From Acidobacteriota bacterium (GTDB lineage: Bacteria; Acidobacteriota; Blastocatellia; Pyrinomonadales; Pyrinomonadaceae): a stretch of 64,000 nt of DNA. The notes below the pieces were generated by a model. It saw only the letters and a program-made list of their open reading frames with translations, was not told the DNA's origin and did no database searches. This document shows positions 15,095 to 23,802 of the stretch, in pieces. The stretch is from positions 1 through 64,000 of the forward strand of contig JAIVJI010000063.1 of the NCBI GenBank assembly GCA_020200135.1, given 5' to 3'. The translations under genes were made by a program, and so were the position numbers. Position 1 is the stretch's first letter. Every line of letters begins with the position of its first letter.

Positions 15095-16966
15095 ATGTGC
15101 TTCAAGAATCTTCCGGTCGAGTTCGACGCGCAGGGTAACGCGCACCTCAAGGGCGGCGTCGCCGACCCCTACGCCTACCAGCCGCGAGAGATAAAGCGCG
15201 ACAAATTAGAAGAACTGCTCGCGCGCAACGGGCACATTAAGGACGTGAGCATCTCGCCGGTGACGCGCGTGGCCGGCGCGCTCTCGTTCCACGCCGTGGC
15301 CGACTTGCAGGAGCGCAAGTTCCTCGACGCCAACTCCATCGCCACCATCTTCCGCGGCTACGAAGTGATCCTGAAGGGGCGCGACCCGCGCGACGCCATC
15401 TACATCTCCAGCCGCGCCTGCGGCGTCTGCGGCGGTGTCCACTCGACGGCCGCCTGCGAAGCTATCGAGATGGCCTTCGGGATTTCGCCGCCGCCGCTCG
15501 GCACGGTGCTCCGCAACCTGGCGCTCGCGCTCGACTTCCTCTACGACCACCCGCTGCATCTCTTCCTGCTCGCAGGGCCGGACTACTCCCAGGTCGTGGT
15601 GCAGGCGACGAGCCCCGCGATGTGGGAGAAGGCGCAGGTGACGGAGGCCCCGAACGCCGAGGTTCACCAGTTCAAGACCATCGGCGACATCATGAAGGGC
15701 CTTAACCCGCTCTCGGGCAAACTGTACCTGGATGGGCTGAAGATGACGCGCACGCCGCGCGAGGCTTACTCGGTGCTCTTCGGCAAGTACCCGCACCCGC
15801 AGACGGTCGTGCCCGGCGGCATGTCTTCGACCGTGACCATCACGGACTTCAACGAGACGTACACGCGGCTCCAGAAGATGATCGACTGGACGAAGCGGAT
15901 GATTCTCCTGTGGGACGACCTGACGGAGTTCTTCTACGAGTACAACCCCGAATACAAGAAGGTCGGGGCGCGGGACGCTAACCTGATCGACCTCGGCATG
16001 TGGGACGACGAGGTCTCTTACGACGCGTCCTACGCGCGCTGCAACGAGTGGGGCGAGGCGCGCTGGGCGACGCCGGGCGTCGTCATGAACGGCGAACTGG
16101 TGACGACGAAACTCCAGCAGATCAACCTCGGCCTCGAAGAGTTCGTCGAGCACTCCTACTACGAGAACTGGACCCAGAACGGCAACCAGCGATTCAGGAC
16201 GGACCCTTCGGGCGCGCCGCTCTCGCCGAACCACCCCTGGAACAAGGAGACGATGCCGAAGCCGTCGAAGGAGAGCTGGAAAGACCGCTACACGTGGGAC
16301 ACCGCGCCGCGCTGGGACAGGCAGGTCGTCGAGGCCGGCTGCTACGCGCGCATCTGGACGACCGCCGCGGCCGGGCTGATGCCGAAGAACGACTTCATGG
16401 AGGCGACCGGGCACAGCCTCAAGTTCCACATGCCGAAGACGATGCTGCGCGAGATGGACTTCGAGTGGCAGATACCCGCCATCTGGAACGCCTTCGAGCG
16501 CAACCGGGCGCGCGCCTACTGCATGGGCTACAACCTGATGATGGCCTACACGATGGTGCTGAAGGCGTTCGACTATTTGCGCAAGGGTGAAGACAAGGTC
16601 AGCACGAAGTTCGAGGTGCCGATGGGCGAGAGGGTCGGCGTCGGCTTCTGGGGCGCGGGGCGCGGTTACCTCTCGCACCACCTCGTTCTCGACAAGGGGG
16701 CGATTGTTAATTATCAGATCGTCACGCCGTCCACCTTCAACGCCTCGCCGAAAGACCCGTTCGGCAACCCCGGCCCGTACGAGGAGGCGGTGCTGAACAC
16801 GCCCATCCTGGAAGACTTCGACAAGCCTTCGGAGTTCACCGGCGTGGACATGCTCCGCGCGATTCGCAGCTTCGACCCGTGCATGCCCTGCACGACCCAC
16901 ATCTACGGCGGCGAGCGCGAGATTGTGCGAGAGGTCAACACCTGCGCCTGCTCCGCCGAAGGCTAA
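15095..16966 (+). CDS. hhyL: [NiFe]-hydrogenase large subunit, group 1h
   Basis: The 623-residue catalytic subunit splits H2 at the NiFe site, probably as a high-affinity uptake enzyme (group inference). The N-terminal L1 region ISPVTRVAG is followed by the first Cys pair in RACGVCGGVH (Cys109, Cys112, His116). The C-terminal pair is in DPCMPCTTH (Cys596, Cys599, His602). About 21 residues follow His602, the peptide expected to be removed by the M52 protease at 5116-5616. Both Cys pairs are true cysteines, so this is not a NiFeSe enzyme. ATG 15095 gives the expected N-terminus; the open frame extends upstream without coding similarity. Confidence 0.96.
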   Translation: MCFKNLPVEFDAQGNAHLKGGVADPYAYQPREIKRDKLEELLARNGHIKDVSISPVTRVAGALSFHAVADLQERKFLDANSIATIFRGYEVILKGRDPRDAIYISSRACGVCGGVHSTAACEAIEMAFGISPPPLGTVLRNLALALDFLYDHPLHLFLLAGPDYSQVVVQATSPAMWEKAQVTEAPNAEVHQFKTIGDIMKGLNPLSGKLYLDGLKMTRTPREAYSVLFGKYPHPQTVVPGGMSSTVTITDFNETYTRLQKMIDWTKRMILLWDDLTEFFYEYNPEYKKVGARDANLIDLGMWDDEVSYDASYARCNEWGEARWATPGVVMNGELVTTKLQQINLGLEEFVEHSYYENWTQNGNQRFRTDPSGAPLSPNHPWNKETMPKPSKESWKDRYTWDTAPRWDRQVVEAGCYARIWTTAAAGLMPKNDFMEATGHSLKFHMPKTMLREMDFEWQIPAIWNAFERNRARAYCMGYNLMMAYTMVLKAFDYLRKGEDKVSTKFEVPMGERVGVGFWGAGRGYLSHHLVLDKGAIVNYQIVTPSTFNASPKDPFGNPGPYEEAVLNTPILEDFDKPSEFTGVDMLRAIRSFDPCMPCTTHIYGGEREIVREVNTCACSAEG

Positions 16967-17007
16967 GTCTGGGGCGGCGGGTCAAAGTTTAACGGGCTTC
17001 AGTCCTC

Positions 17008-17499
17008 ATGATGGTCTTAGTTTCGGGCATCGGCTATTCGAACCAGAGCGACCTCTCCTTCGGCCGCGTGCTGTACGGGCAGATGGCCGAGATGAGTTGG
17101 CCCGAACACGTCCACGTCGAAGACCTGAACTTCGGCCCCATCATGATCTACCAGTGGCTCGAAGAGTCTCCAGTCAAATACGACAGGATGGTGCTGGTCG
17201 GCGCCGCCGACCGCGGGCGGGAGCCGGGGACGCTTGAGGTCTACACCTGGGACGGGGTGTTGCCGGACGCGGCCGGAGTACAGAGGTGCGTCGAGGAGGC
17301 GATCACCGGGGTCATCAGCATGGAGAACCTTCTGGTCGTCTGCAAGCACTTCGGCGTCCTCCCCGAAGACGTGACGATCATCGAGATCGAGCCACAGAAG
17401 GAGGACTTCGGCCTCGAGTTCAGCCCTGCCGTGGCCGCCAGGGCCGGGGAAGCCATCGAACTCGTCAGGGCCGAAGTGATGAAGGCCGAACGCCGATGA
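17008..17499 (+). CDS. M52-family hydrogenase protease homologue lacking nickel ligands
   Basis: The 163-residue protein aligns along its length with hydrogenase maturation proteases: GIGYSNQSDLSFG corresponds to GVGNVLRGDDGFG, LVGAADRG to LADAVERDG, and GVLPEDVTIIEIEPQ to the C-terminal strand. The three nickel ligands of the active protease in this cluster (Asp16, Asp63, His100) correspond here to Leu16, Gly65 and about Gly101. It is therefore probably not a peptidase; a chaperone or scaffold role for the large subunit is a reasonable inference. It lies directly after hhyL, and its stop overlaps the next start (ATGA). Confidence 0.8.
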   Translation: MMVLVSGIGYSNQSDLSFGRVLYGQMAEMSWPEHVHVEDLNFGPIMIYQWLEESPVKYDRMVLVGAADRGREPGTLEVYTWDGVLPDAAGVQRCVEEAITGVISMENLLVVCKHFGVLPEDVTIIEIEPQKEDFGLEFSPAVAARAGEAIELVRAEVMKAERR

Positions 17500-18434
17500 G
17501 TGAAGTGCAGGCCAAGGACGGTGACGCGGAGGAACTGCTCGGGCGGTTGGGCGCGCTCGCGGAGGAACTAGAACAGTACCCGGACGAGGAAGTGCGCGAG
17601 AAGGCGCTCGACCTCCTACAGATCATCCTCAAACTTCACGGCGAGGCGCTGCGCCGCACGCTGGCGACTTTCGAGTCGCTGCCGATGAAAAGCGAGATAT
17701 ACTCGCGGATGCTGGCCGACGAGTTCATCCGAGCCATCCTGACCGTTCACGACCTCCTGCCGGAAGGGCTGGAGACGAGGGTGGCTAAGGCGGTAGAAGA
17801 GATTCGCCCCTTTCTGATCTCGCAGGGCTGCGACGTGAAACTGGTCGGCGTGGAGGGGGGGCGGGCACGCATGCGTTTGATGCGCAGCGGCAGCGGCGCC
17901 CCGCCGGTTGCGGCGCTCAAACTGGAAATCGAAAAGGTGCTCGACGTGGCCGCGCCCGACCTCCTCGGCATAGACATCGAGGGCTTGGCCCAACAGGTCG
18001 AAGCGACCGCGAGGGCCGCGGAGATGCTGGGCGCGCTGATTACGCCCGCGCGCGGCGAGGCGCAGCAGCCCGCCCGGCTGGTGCAGATTAAAAGACCGAG
18101 GCCCGACCCGGCCGGGGCGGCGGGCCCGTGGGTCTCGGTCGTGCGCGCCCTGGTGTTCGAGGACGGGCAGCTCGAGGTCATCGACTACGCCGGGATCAAC
18201 GTGCTGGTCTGCAAACTCGACGGCGAGTTCTACGCCTACCGCAACGCATGCGCGGCCGAGCCCGCGCGACAGCTCGACGACGCGCGGTACGACCCGCCGT
18301 TGCTCACCTGCGCCTGTCACGGGTACGGTTACGACCTCGGTCGCGGGGGCGCATGCGCTGGAAGACCCGAGCTGCGGCTTGAGTCCCTGCCGTCGAAGGT
18401 CGAAGACGATAAGGTGAAGGTAGCTCTCTCTTAG
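17496..18434 (+). CDS. NifU-like/Rieske-type fusion protein of hydrogenase operon
   Basis: The 312-residue soluble protein has three parts. Residues 1-90 are helical. Residues about 93-170 resemble the NifU C-terminal domain (RPFLISQGCDVKLVGVEGGRARMRL), but the usual CxxC is replaced by SGSG. Residues about 212-312 are Rieske-like. The Rieske motif is altered: Cys252 is present but the His two residues later is Ala254, whereas the second half Cys272-x-x-His275 is intact and an extra Cys274 is present. A Rieske-type protein (HucE) occurs with the Mycobacterium Huc hydrogenase, so an electron-transfer or cluster-delivery role is likely. It overlaps the previous gene by 4 bp. Confidence 0.85.
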   Translation: MSEVQAKDGDAEELLGRLGALAEELEQYPDEEVREKALDLLQIILKLHGEALRRTLATFESLPMKSEIYSRMLADEFIRAILTVHDLLPEGLETRVAKAVEEIRPFLISQGCDVKLVGVEGGRARMRLMRSGSGAPPVAALKLEIEKVLDVAAPDLLGIDIEGLAQQVEATARAAEMLGALITPARGEAQQPARLVQIKRPRPDPAGAAGPWVSVVRALVFEDGQLEVIDYAGINVLVCKLDGEFYAYRNACAAEPARQLDDARYDPPLLTCACHGYGYDLGRGGACAGRPELRLESLPSKVEDDKVKVALS

Positions 18435-18445
18435 GGTGGTGTTTT

Positions 18446-18856
18446 ATGGCGGAGCGGGAACGAGACGAGGCGGACGACGGGGTCGGCGGCGTCTACTGGC
18501 GCGACGAAATCTTGCAGGTGATGTACTGGATGGCGGGTGAGGGGTTCGGCCAGGAGTTCACCCCTTCAGACCTGCGGAAGTTCATCAGCGCCGGCGACGA
18601 CGTGCTGGAAGAGAACCTTGGGCGGATGGTGGGCACCGGGCTGCTCGAACGGACAGGCGGCGGCAGATATGCGCTGACGGCCGAGGGAAAGAGGGAGGGC
18701 GGGCGGCGGTTCGCCGACGAGTTCGAGGAGATGCTCAAGCCCGGCCACTTCGAGTGCGACGAGCCGGACTGCGATTGCCACGACCCGAACTCCATCGAGG
18801 CGGTGTGTAAACATTTTTCGCCCGCGCACGAGCCGCAGCCGAACTCGGTGAATTGA
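18446..18856 (+). CDS. winged-helix protein with C-terminal Cys cluster
   Basis: The 136-residue protein has a winged-helix-like domain at about residues 20-95 (FTPSDLRKFI, then GRMVGTGLLERTGGGRYALTAEGKREG). The tail contains Cys104, Cys109, Cys111, His112 and Cys121 (CDEPDCDCHDP), which could bind zinc or an Fe-S cluster. It lies 11 bp after the NifU/Rieske gene in the hydrogenase operon, so it may be a local regulator or an assembly factor that senses metal or redox state. I do not recognise a named family. Confidence 0.8.
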   Translation: MAERERDEADDGVGGVYWRDEILQVMYWMAGEGFGQEFTPSDLRKFISAGDDVLEENLGRMVGTGLLERTGGGRYALTAEGKREGGRRFADEFEEMLKPGHFECDEPDCDCHDPNSIEAVCKHFSPAHEPQPNSVN

Positions 18857-18902
18857 CGCGGCGCGAGACGGGCGACGTCGGCGTGACGGTCTCGGACAAT
18901 TT

Positions 18903-19283
18903 ATGGGACTGCCGATACTCAGCGTGCCGGAAGAGAACGCGTGCGGCTGCGTGGACGGGGGCGCGGACGGCCGAGTCGAGTGCATCTGCTCGGCGGCCGG
19001 CCTCGTGCAGATCATCGGCCGCAAGTACGCACTGAGGCTACTCTTCCTGATCGGCGAGCGTGGGAGGATACGCTTCGGCGACCTCCGCGGCGAGATGGAC
19101 GAGATGAGCTCATCAACCCTGTCGATAAGGCTCGCCGAGTTGGAAGGGGCCGGGCTGATCCACCGGGAGATGTTCGCGGAAATCCCTCCGCGGGTGGAGT
19201 ACACGTTGACTGACGGCGGCAAGGAGTTGCGCAAAAGACTCTTCTCCCTCTCAAAGTTCGCCGCCCGGAAAAAGAGCGAGTGA
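18903..19283 (+). CDS. HxlR-family winged-helix regulator with N-terminal CxC pairs
   Basis: The 126-residue DNA-binding protein shows the HxlR pattern: IIGRKYALRLLFLIGERGRIRFGDLRGEMDEMSSSTLSIRLAELEGAGLI, then a wing ending VEYTLTDGGKELRK. Before the domain are two CxC pairs (Cys14/16 and Cys27/29), more cysteine than is usual for this family and suitable for metal or redox sensing. It is the last gene of the hydrogenase operon, before a strong terminator. Control of the hydrogenase operon is the obvious hypothesis; no operator was identified. Confidence 0.88.
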   Translation: MGLPILSVPEENACGCVDGGADGRVECICSAAGLVQIIGRKYALRLLFLIGERGRIRFGDLRGEMDEMSSSTLSIRLAELEGAGLIHREMFAEIPPRVEYTLTDGGKELRKRLFSLSKFAARKKSE

Positions 19284-19341
19284 AGGTCGCGTTCGGAGGG
19301 GCCGGCCCCGCGTAACGGCCCGACAAAGTGCGAGATAAACA

Positions 19342-19380
19342 CGAGGCCCGGATTCACCCCACAGGTGAATCCGGGCCTCG
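19342..19380. terminator. bidirectional terminator between hydrogenase operon and receptor gene
   Basis: A perfect 17-bp stem (19342-19358 with 19364-19380) encloses a 5-nt loop. It lies between two convergent genes. There is no long T tract on either side, but the stem is exceptionally stable. Confidence 0.75.
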
Positions 19381-19427
19381 GCGTTGAGCAGTTGAATAAG
19401 CCCTGTAACGTGCCGGCCTATCCCCCT

Positions 19428-22400
19428 TCAGTAAGAAATCTTCAGCCCGAACTGTATCTCACGAGCGCGCTGCGCCGAGAAGATTCTGCCGAACTGCGGC
19501 GAGTCGAAAGTAGTGTTCGGCAAGTTGAAGTTAGGGCGGTTGAAGAGGTTGAAGAACTCGGCGCGGAACTGGACGTTGCCGCTCTCGCCGAAGCGGTTAT
19601 TCTTCATCAGCCCGACGTCGAAGGAGTTGAAGCCGGGGCCTGTGATTATGTCCCGCCCGGCGTTCCCGAAGGTGAAGTTGGCGGGGCGCGCGAAGGCCGC
19701 GGTGTTGAACCAGAGGGAGGGGTCGGGGTTGTCCAGCCGCGGGTCGCCGACGAGGTTGGGCCTGTCCTGAAACTGCCCCGTGTTGCTCACGTCCGCGCTC
19801 AGGCGCGGGGTGATGGGCCGTCCCGTTTGCAGGGCCGTGATGCCGGAGAGCTGCCAGCCGCCCGTCACATTGGAGAGCAGCCCCGAAGCGAACGGGCTCG
19901 GCACCTCGTAGATGTAGCTGAGGACGAAGCGGTGTCTCACGTCGAAGTCGGAGAGGCCGCGCTCGGCGCGCAGGTCGCGGCTGTTTTGCGGCGAGTTGGT
20001 GGAGCCGGCGCTGCCGACGGCGGCCGAGGCGTTGTCGACGGACTTGGAGAAGGTGTAGGAGGCGAGGAGCGTGAGGTCGGAGAACCTGCGCTCGGCGCGC
20101 ATCTGGAGGGAGTTGAACGAGGAGTTCCCCGAGGAATCGCGGAAGTCGATGTTGCCGAAGGCCGGGTAGGGTCTTCTCGACGCGATGGCGCCGGGGCCCG
20201 GCAGCGGCTGGTTGACGTTCCTCGTCCTGATGAGCTTCGTCCCCTTGCTCCCGACGTAGGCGACCTCGACGAGGAAGTTACGGAAGAGTTCCCGCTGCAC
20301 GCCGAGGCTGTACTGCTGGAGGTAGCTCGTGCGCAGGTTGCGGGGCACGCCGCGCGGCGAGGTGGTCGAGGTCCCGCTCCCGCCGAAGGGGTTGGCGAGC
20401 GGGAGCGGGCTCGCCGCCGTGCCGTTGTAGACCTGCGTGCTGATGAAGGGGGCGTTGAAAATTATCGCGCCCAGCTCGTTACTCACGAGGAGCAGGTCGT
20501 AGTAGACGCCGTAGCCGCCGCGGAGGACGGTCCTGTCGCCGCCGAACGGCCTCCACGCGAAGCCCGCGCGCGGGGCGAAGTTGTTCTTGTCGAGGTTGAA
20601 GATGCCGCGCGGCACCCCGTTCCGGTTCGCGATGAGGATCGTGCCGCTCGCGGGGTCGAAGGACGAGACGCGGTCGAGCACGTCGTAGGTCGGATAGTTC
20701 AGCTCGTAACGCAGCCCGAGGTTCAGGGTAAGGGCGTGGGAGACGTTCCAGTCGTCCTGGAAGTAAAAGTCCGATGACGACTGGCGCCGCTGTCGCGTCG
20801 GGTCGCCCACGCCCCGCGTCGCCTGGATGGGCACGTCGAGGAGCAGGTCGGCCAGGCCGAAGCCGGTGACGGCGCCCGTGAAGCGGAAGTCTCCGCGCGG
20901 CGTGATGCTCGTGAGGTTGTTCGACTGGAAGTGCCGCATGTCGAGCCCGGCCTTCAGCGTGTGTCCGCCCGTCACGAACGAGACGTTGTCCACGAAGTGG
21001 AAGGTGTTGTCGGCTCGGCCCTGTGGCAGTTGCGTGCCGTCGCCGATGCTGTCGAAGCCGGTGACGCGGAAGGCCGGGAAGGCCGCGTCGCGCGGGTTCG
21101 TAGAGATGCCGCGGATGCCCAGCCCCCCGCCGACGTCTTCGCCGGCGTTCTCCGTCGCGCGAAGCTGGCGCAGGCGGTTGTAGCCGAAGCGGAACTCGTT
21201 GACCGCGCGCGGGCTGAAGACGTGCGTGAGGTTGACCGAGAGGCTCTGCGTCCGCTGGTTGTCCACGCGGCCGTAGCCGGGGAGGTTGGTGCCGACGGTG
21301 CCGACGAGGGAGTCGAACGGCTCAAGCAGCTCGTCCTCGTTGAAGCCGTAGCGCACGAAGAAGGTGTCTCTCTTCGACAGTCGGTGATCGACCCTGATGG
21401 AATACTGGTTGATGTCCTGCGGCTGCGAGGGGGCGGAGACGAAGTTGCTGACGGGGTCGTTGGTGTTCGGGTCGGGGAAGAAGGCAGCCACGCGCGCGCC
21501 TATGGTGTTGGCGAGCCGCGCGGTCGGGATGATGTTTCCCGGGAAGGGCTGCCGCGTCACCGGGTCGCGGATGATGATGGGCGTCGGGCGGCTGAGCAGA
21601 GCCGAGAAGTCGCCGCGCCTCATCGCGGCCGTCGGGACGGCGGCGCGGCGCGTGACCGAGCGGCGCTCCCTCAGGCCTTCGTAGCCGAAGAAGAAGAACG
21701 TCCGGTGACGCCCGTCGAAAACTGCCGGCCCCCCCTCACCGAAGCGCGGGAGCGAGAGCGGCCCGCCGACCGTCCCGCCGAAGAGGTTGCGCTTGAAGGG
21801 GGGAATTTTGCCCGGCGCGTCGAAGAAGTTCTTGGCGTTGAGGGCGGAGTTGCCGTGGAACTCGAAGAGGTTGCCGTGGAAGTCGTTCGCCCCCGACTTG
21901 GTGACGACGTTGATCTGCGCGCCCGCGCCGCGCCCGAACTCGGCCGAGTAGGTGCTCGACTGCACCTTGAACTCGCGGATGGTCTCGACGGAGGGGCGGA
22001 AGACGTACTGGTTGGTGGACGAGTTCAGGTTGTCTATGCCGTCGAGGAGGAAGTAGTTGGCCGTCTCCCTCGCGCCCGCGGCGTTGAAGCCGCCGCGCGA
22101 CGCCAGCGAAGACCCCTGCGCGGGCTGGAACGTCCCCGGCACTAAGAGGGCCAACTGCTGAAACTCCCGCCCGCCGCTCGTGTTCAGAGGCAGCTCAACG
22201 ATCTTCCTCTGATCGATGACCTGGCCGAAGTCTGACGTGCCGGTCTGCAACATGGAAACGTCGGCGGTAACGTCCACGCGCTCCTTGAGCTCCCCGACCG
22301 CGAGGGTCAGGTCGGCGCCGGCCTTCTGGGCCACCTGTAGCGTCAGACGCTCCCTGACTACCCTCTGAAACCCCTGGCGCTCGGCGGAGAGGGTGTACTC

Positions 22401-22652
22401 GCCCGCCGGCACGAGCAGGAACGTGTAATCGCCGGAGTCGTTGGTCGTGGCGGTGTACGGACGTCCCGTGGCCCGTTCGGTGAGGGTGACGGTGACGCCG
22501 GGCACGGCCGCGCCCGTCCCGTCCAGTACCCTGCCCGAAAGCGAGGCCGTGAAGGTCTGTGCGAGCGCCGCGTTGCAGAGTAATGAAAGCAACAGCGTCA
22601 GCATGGACACCGACTGCACCACGGTCAAAAACCTTTGCGCGTGCTTACTCAT
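19428..22652 (-). CDS. Oar-like TonB-dependent receptor with carboxypeptidase-regulatory domain
   Basis: The 1074-residue outer-membrane protein has a signal peptide ending near LCNAALAQ. A carboxypeptidase-regulatory-like beta-sandwich follows at about residues 35-115 (GRVLDGTGAAVPGVTVTLTE...TNDSGDYTFLLVPAGEYTL). The plug region (about 125-260) contains DGIDNLNSSTNQYVFRPSVETIREF, and the large beta-barrel ends in FGLKISY. This architecture is expanded in Acidobacteriota and is usually associated with uptake of large or complexed substrates; the ligand cannot be predicted. It converges on the hydrogenase operon and lies inside the tRNA-Asn direct repeats. Confidence 0.9.
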   Translation of the reverse strand: MSKHAQRFLTVVQSVSMLTLLLSLLCNAALAQTFTASLSGRVLDGTGAAVPGVTVTLTERATGRPYTATTNDSGDYTFLLVPAGEYTLSAERQGFQRVVRERLTLQVAQKAGADLTLAVGELKERVDVTADVSMLQTGTSDFGQVIDQRKIVELPLNTSGGREFQQLALLVPGTFQPAQGSSLASRGGFNAAGARETANYFLLDGIDNLNSSTNQYVFRPSVETIREFKVQSSTYSAEFGRGAGAQINVVTKSGANDFHGNLFEFHGNSALNAKNFFDAPGKIPPFKRNLFGGTVGGPLSLPRFGEGGPAVFDGRHRTFFFFGYEGLRERRSVTRRAAVPTAAMRRGDFSALLSRPTPIIIRDPVTRQPFPGNIIPTARLANTIGARVAAFFPDPNTNDPVSNFVSAPSQPQDINQYSIRVDHRLSKRDTFFVRYGFNEDELLEPFDSLVGTVGTNLPGYGRVDNQRTQSLSVNLTHVFSPRAVNEFRFGYNRLRQLRATENAGEDVGGGLGIRGISTNPRDAAFPAFRVTGFDSIGDGTQLPQGRADNTFHFVDNVSFVTGGHTLKAGLDMRHFQSNNLTSITPRGDFRFTGAVTGFGLADLLLDVPIQATRGVGDPTRQRRQSSSDFYFQDDWNVSHALTLNLGLRYELNYPTYDVLDRVSSFDPASGTILIANRNGVPRGIFNLDKNNFAPRAGFAWRPFGGDRTVLRGGYGVYYDLLLVSNELGAIIFNAPFISTQVYNGTAASPLPLANPFGGSGTSTTSPRGVPRNLRTSYLQQYSLGVQRELFRNFLVEVAYVGSKGTKLIRTRNVNQPLPGPGAIASRRPYPAFGNIDFRDSSGNSSFNSLQMRAERRFSDLTLLASYTFSKSVDNASAAVGSAGSTNSPQNSRDLRAERGLSDFDVRHRFVLSYIYEVPSPFASGLLSNVTGGWQLSGITALQTGRPITPRLSADVSNTGQFQDRPNLVGDPRLDNPDPSLWFNTAAFARPANFTFGNAGRDIITGPGFNSFDVGLMKNNRFGESGNVQFRAEFFNLFNRPNFNLPNTTFDSPQFGRIFSAQRAREIQFGLKISY

Positions 22653-23421
22653 GATTGAGTTTCCTTACCTGCCCGGGGGCGGTCGCCGGGCTGGACGTTT
22701 ACAGATTCAATACGAGCGACGAGAAGTTATCGGGCGCTGACGCCGGGTGTGGGAACCGGCGGTCGAGCGGCGCGCCCCGGTGGTTAATCTTTGACCGGGG
22801 CGCCGGAAAAGCTAGTACGAAAAAAGAGAGATGGTGCCGGCCTGCGAACCTGGTTCGATGAACCGAAGTGAGGTTCTTATATCTTGTAAGCGTGCGGCGG
22901 TCAATAGATAAGGCGTAACGAGTTTTTCGGGTGCGGCGGGGGCCGGACTGTTGGAGCCTCTGGCCCGCATGTTCCGCCGAAACTCCCGCTGGAGCACGAC
23001 CGATCAGATGAGGGGGCCGCGTCTCTGGCACGCGCCTCTGGTCTCGGCCGCGACCTCGTTAGCCGCCGGCTGTAACCAGGGTGGGACGAACACACTTCAG
23101 CCTCAGGGGCGTCGAGCCCTTAGCTCCGGAGGAAGAATTGAGCGCCGAGGAGACTGCGCCGGCGGCGACTAATCTCGTCAGCCTACCTGTTAAGAATCTG
23201 CCGGATTCGTTCTGGAAGGTGTTACCGCCGTGAACTCGGGGCGCGGCGAAGCGCGACGTCCCGTCTAAATCGGCGCCCCCCACGACTGACTACGTCGCGC
23301 TACCATGGAATACGGGGGCGCGGAAGGCGGTGACCAGTGGAGGGAATTTGGAGGATTATTATCCCGGCGTCCAAAACACTTGATTTCCCGGCCAAAAACG
23401 TGGTGAATTTCCTGTGCTCGC
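22653..23421. other. 769-bp region without a confident gene
   Basis: It holds the upstream region of the receptor gene and lower-GC patches. A structured element at 22846-22876 can pair GAACC/GGTTC in two alternative ways. One short plus-strand frame at 23138-23233 has a TTG start behind GGAGGAAG and encodes 31 residues ending NLPDSFWKVLPP; it reads like protein but is too short to call. No integrase remnant could be read. Confidence 0.5.
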
Positions 23422-23441
23422 GTCCTACCTGCGGAGTTAAT
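23422..23441 (+). repeat. direct repeat of tRNA-Asn 3' end (candidate attR)
   Basis: Identical over 20 bp to 995-1014, with three further matches (TCG) upstream across one mismatch. The rest of the tRNA is absent. It is followed 13 bp later by an intrinsic terminator, as expected for the original downstream flank of a tRNA gene. Confidence 0.7.
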
Positions 23442-23454
23442 ATCAAAAGACTTA

Positions 23455-23483
23455 GGGCATCAACGCGATGCCCTTTTCCTTTT
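23455..23483 (+). terminator. intrinsic terminator downstream of the tRNA 3'-end repeat
   Basis: The stem GGGCATC/GATGCCC (23455-23461 with 23467-23473) encloses a 5-nt loop and is followed by TTTTCCTTTT. It may be the ancestral terminator of tRNA-Asn, now separated from it by 22.4 kb. Confidence 0.65.
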
Positions 23484-23663
23484 CATACCCACTTTCACGC
23501 TCGGAGATGCGACCTCCCGCACCGCCAACGCCGCCAACGCCGCCTCGGCCGGCGAAGGACTCGGCGCCGCGCCGCGCTCAGCCACCCCGCCGCCCTGCCG
23601 CACGCAACCCTGAGCCAGCAACGCCGCCGCCGGAACTGCCCACACAAGAACGCGCCTCTTCAT
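23460..23663 (-). CDS. small putative lipoprotein
   Basis: The 67-residue protein begins MKRRVLVWAVPAAALLAQGC, a basic start, hydrophobic stretch and lipobox LAQG-Cys20, followed by a low-complexity Pro/Ala-rich tail ending in basic residues. An upstream GGAGGGAGGACGG Shine-Dalgarno supports ATG 23663. Its 3' end runs into the terminator hairpin of the opposite strand. The function is unknown, and the tail looks poorly conserved. Confidence 0.5.
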   Translation of the reverse strand: MKRRVLVWAVPAAALLAQGCVRQGGGVAERGAAPSPSPAEAALAALAVREVASPSVKVGMKRKRASR

Positions 23664-23802
23664 CAACCGTCCTCCCTCCTTCAAGCGCGGCAGTCTATCA
23701 CGCCACGGCAGAGGCCGAGGGCTTTGCGCGCGGTTGCGGACGCCCGGGGGCGGGGCGCTTGACCGTGCGGGCGGCCGGTGCGACCCTTGCCTGCAAAACG
23801 CG

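Noticed and set aside
15095-16966. Selenocysteine in the hydrogenase large subunit
   Set aside because: Both nickel-binding motifs were checked; all four positions are ordinary Cys codons.
13680-16966. Periplasmic (Tat-exported) uptake hydrogenase
   Set aside because: The small subunit lacks an RRxFxK signal and a C-terminal anchor helix, and no cytochrome b gene is present.
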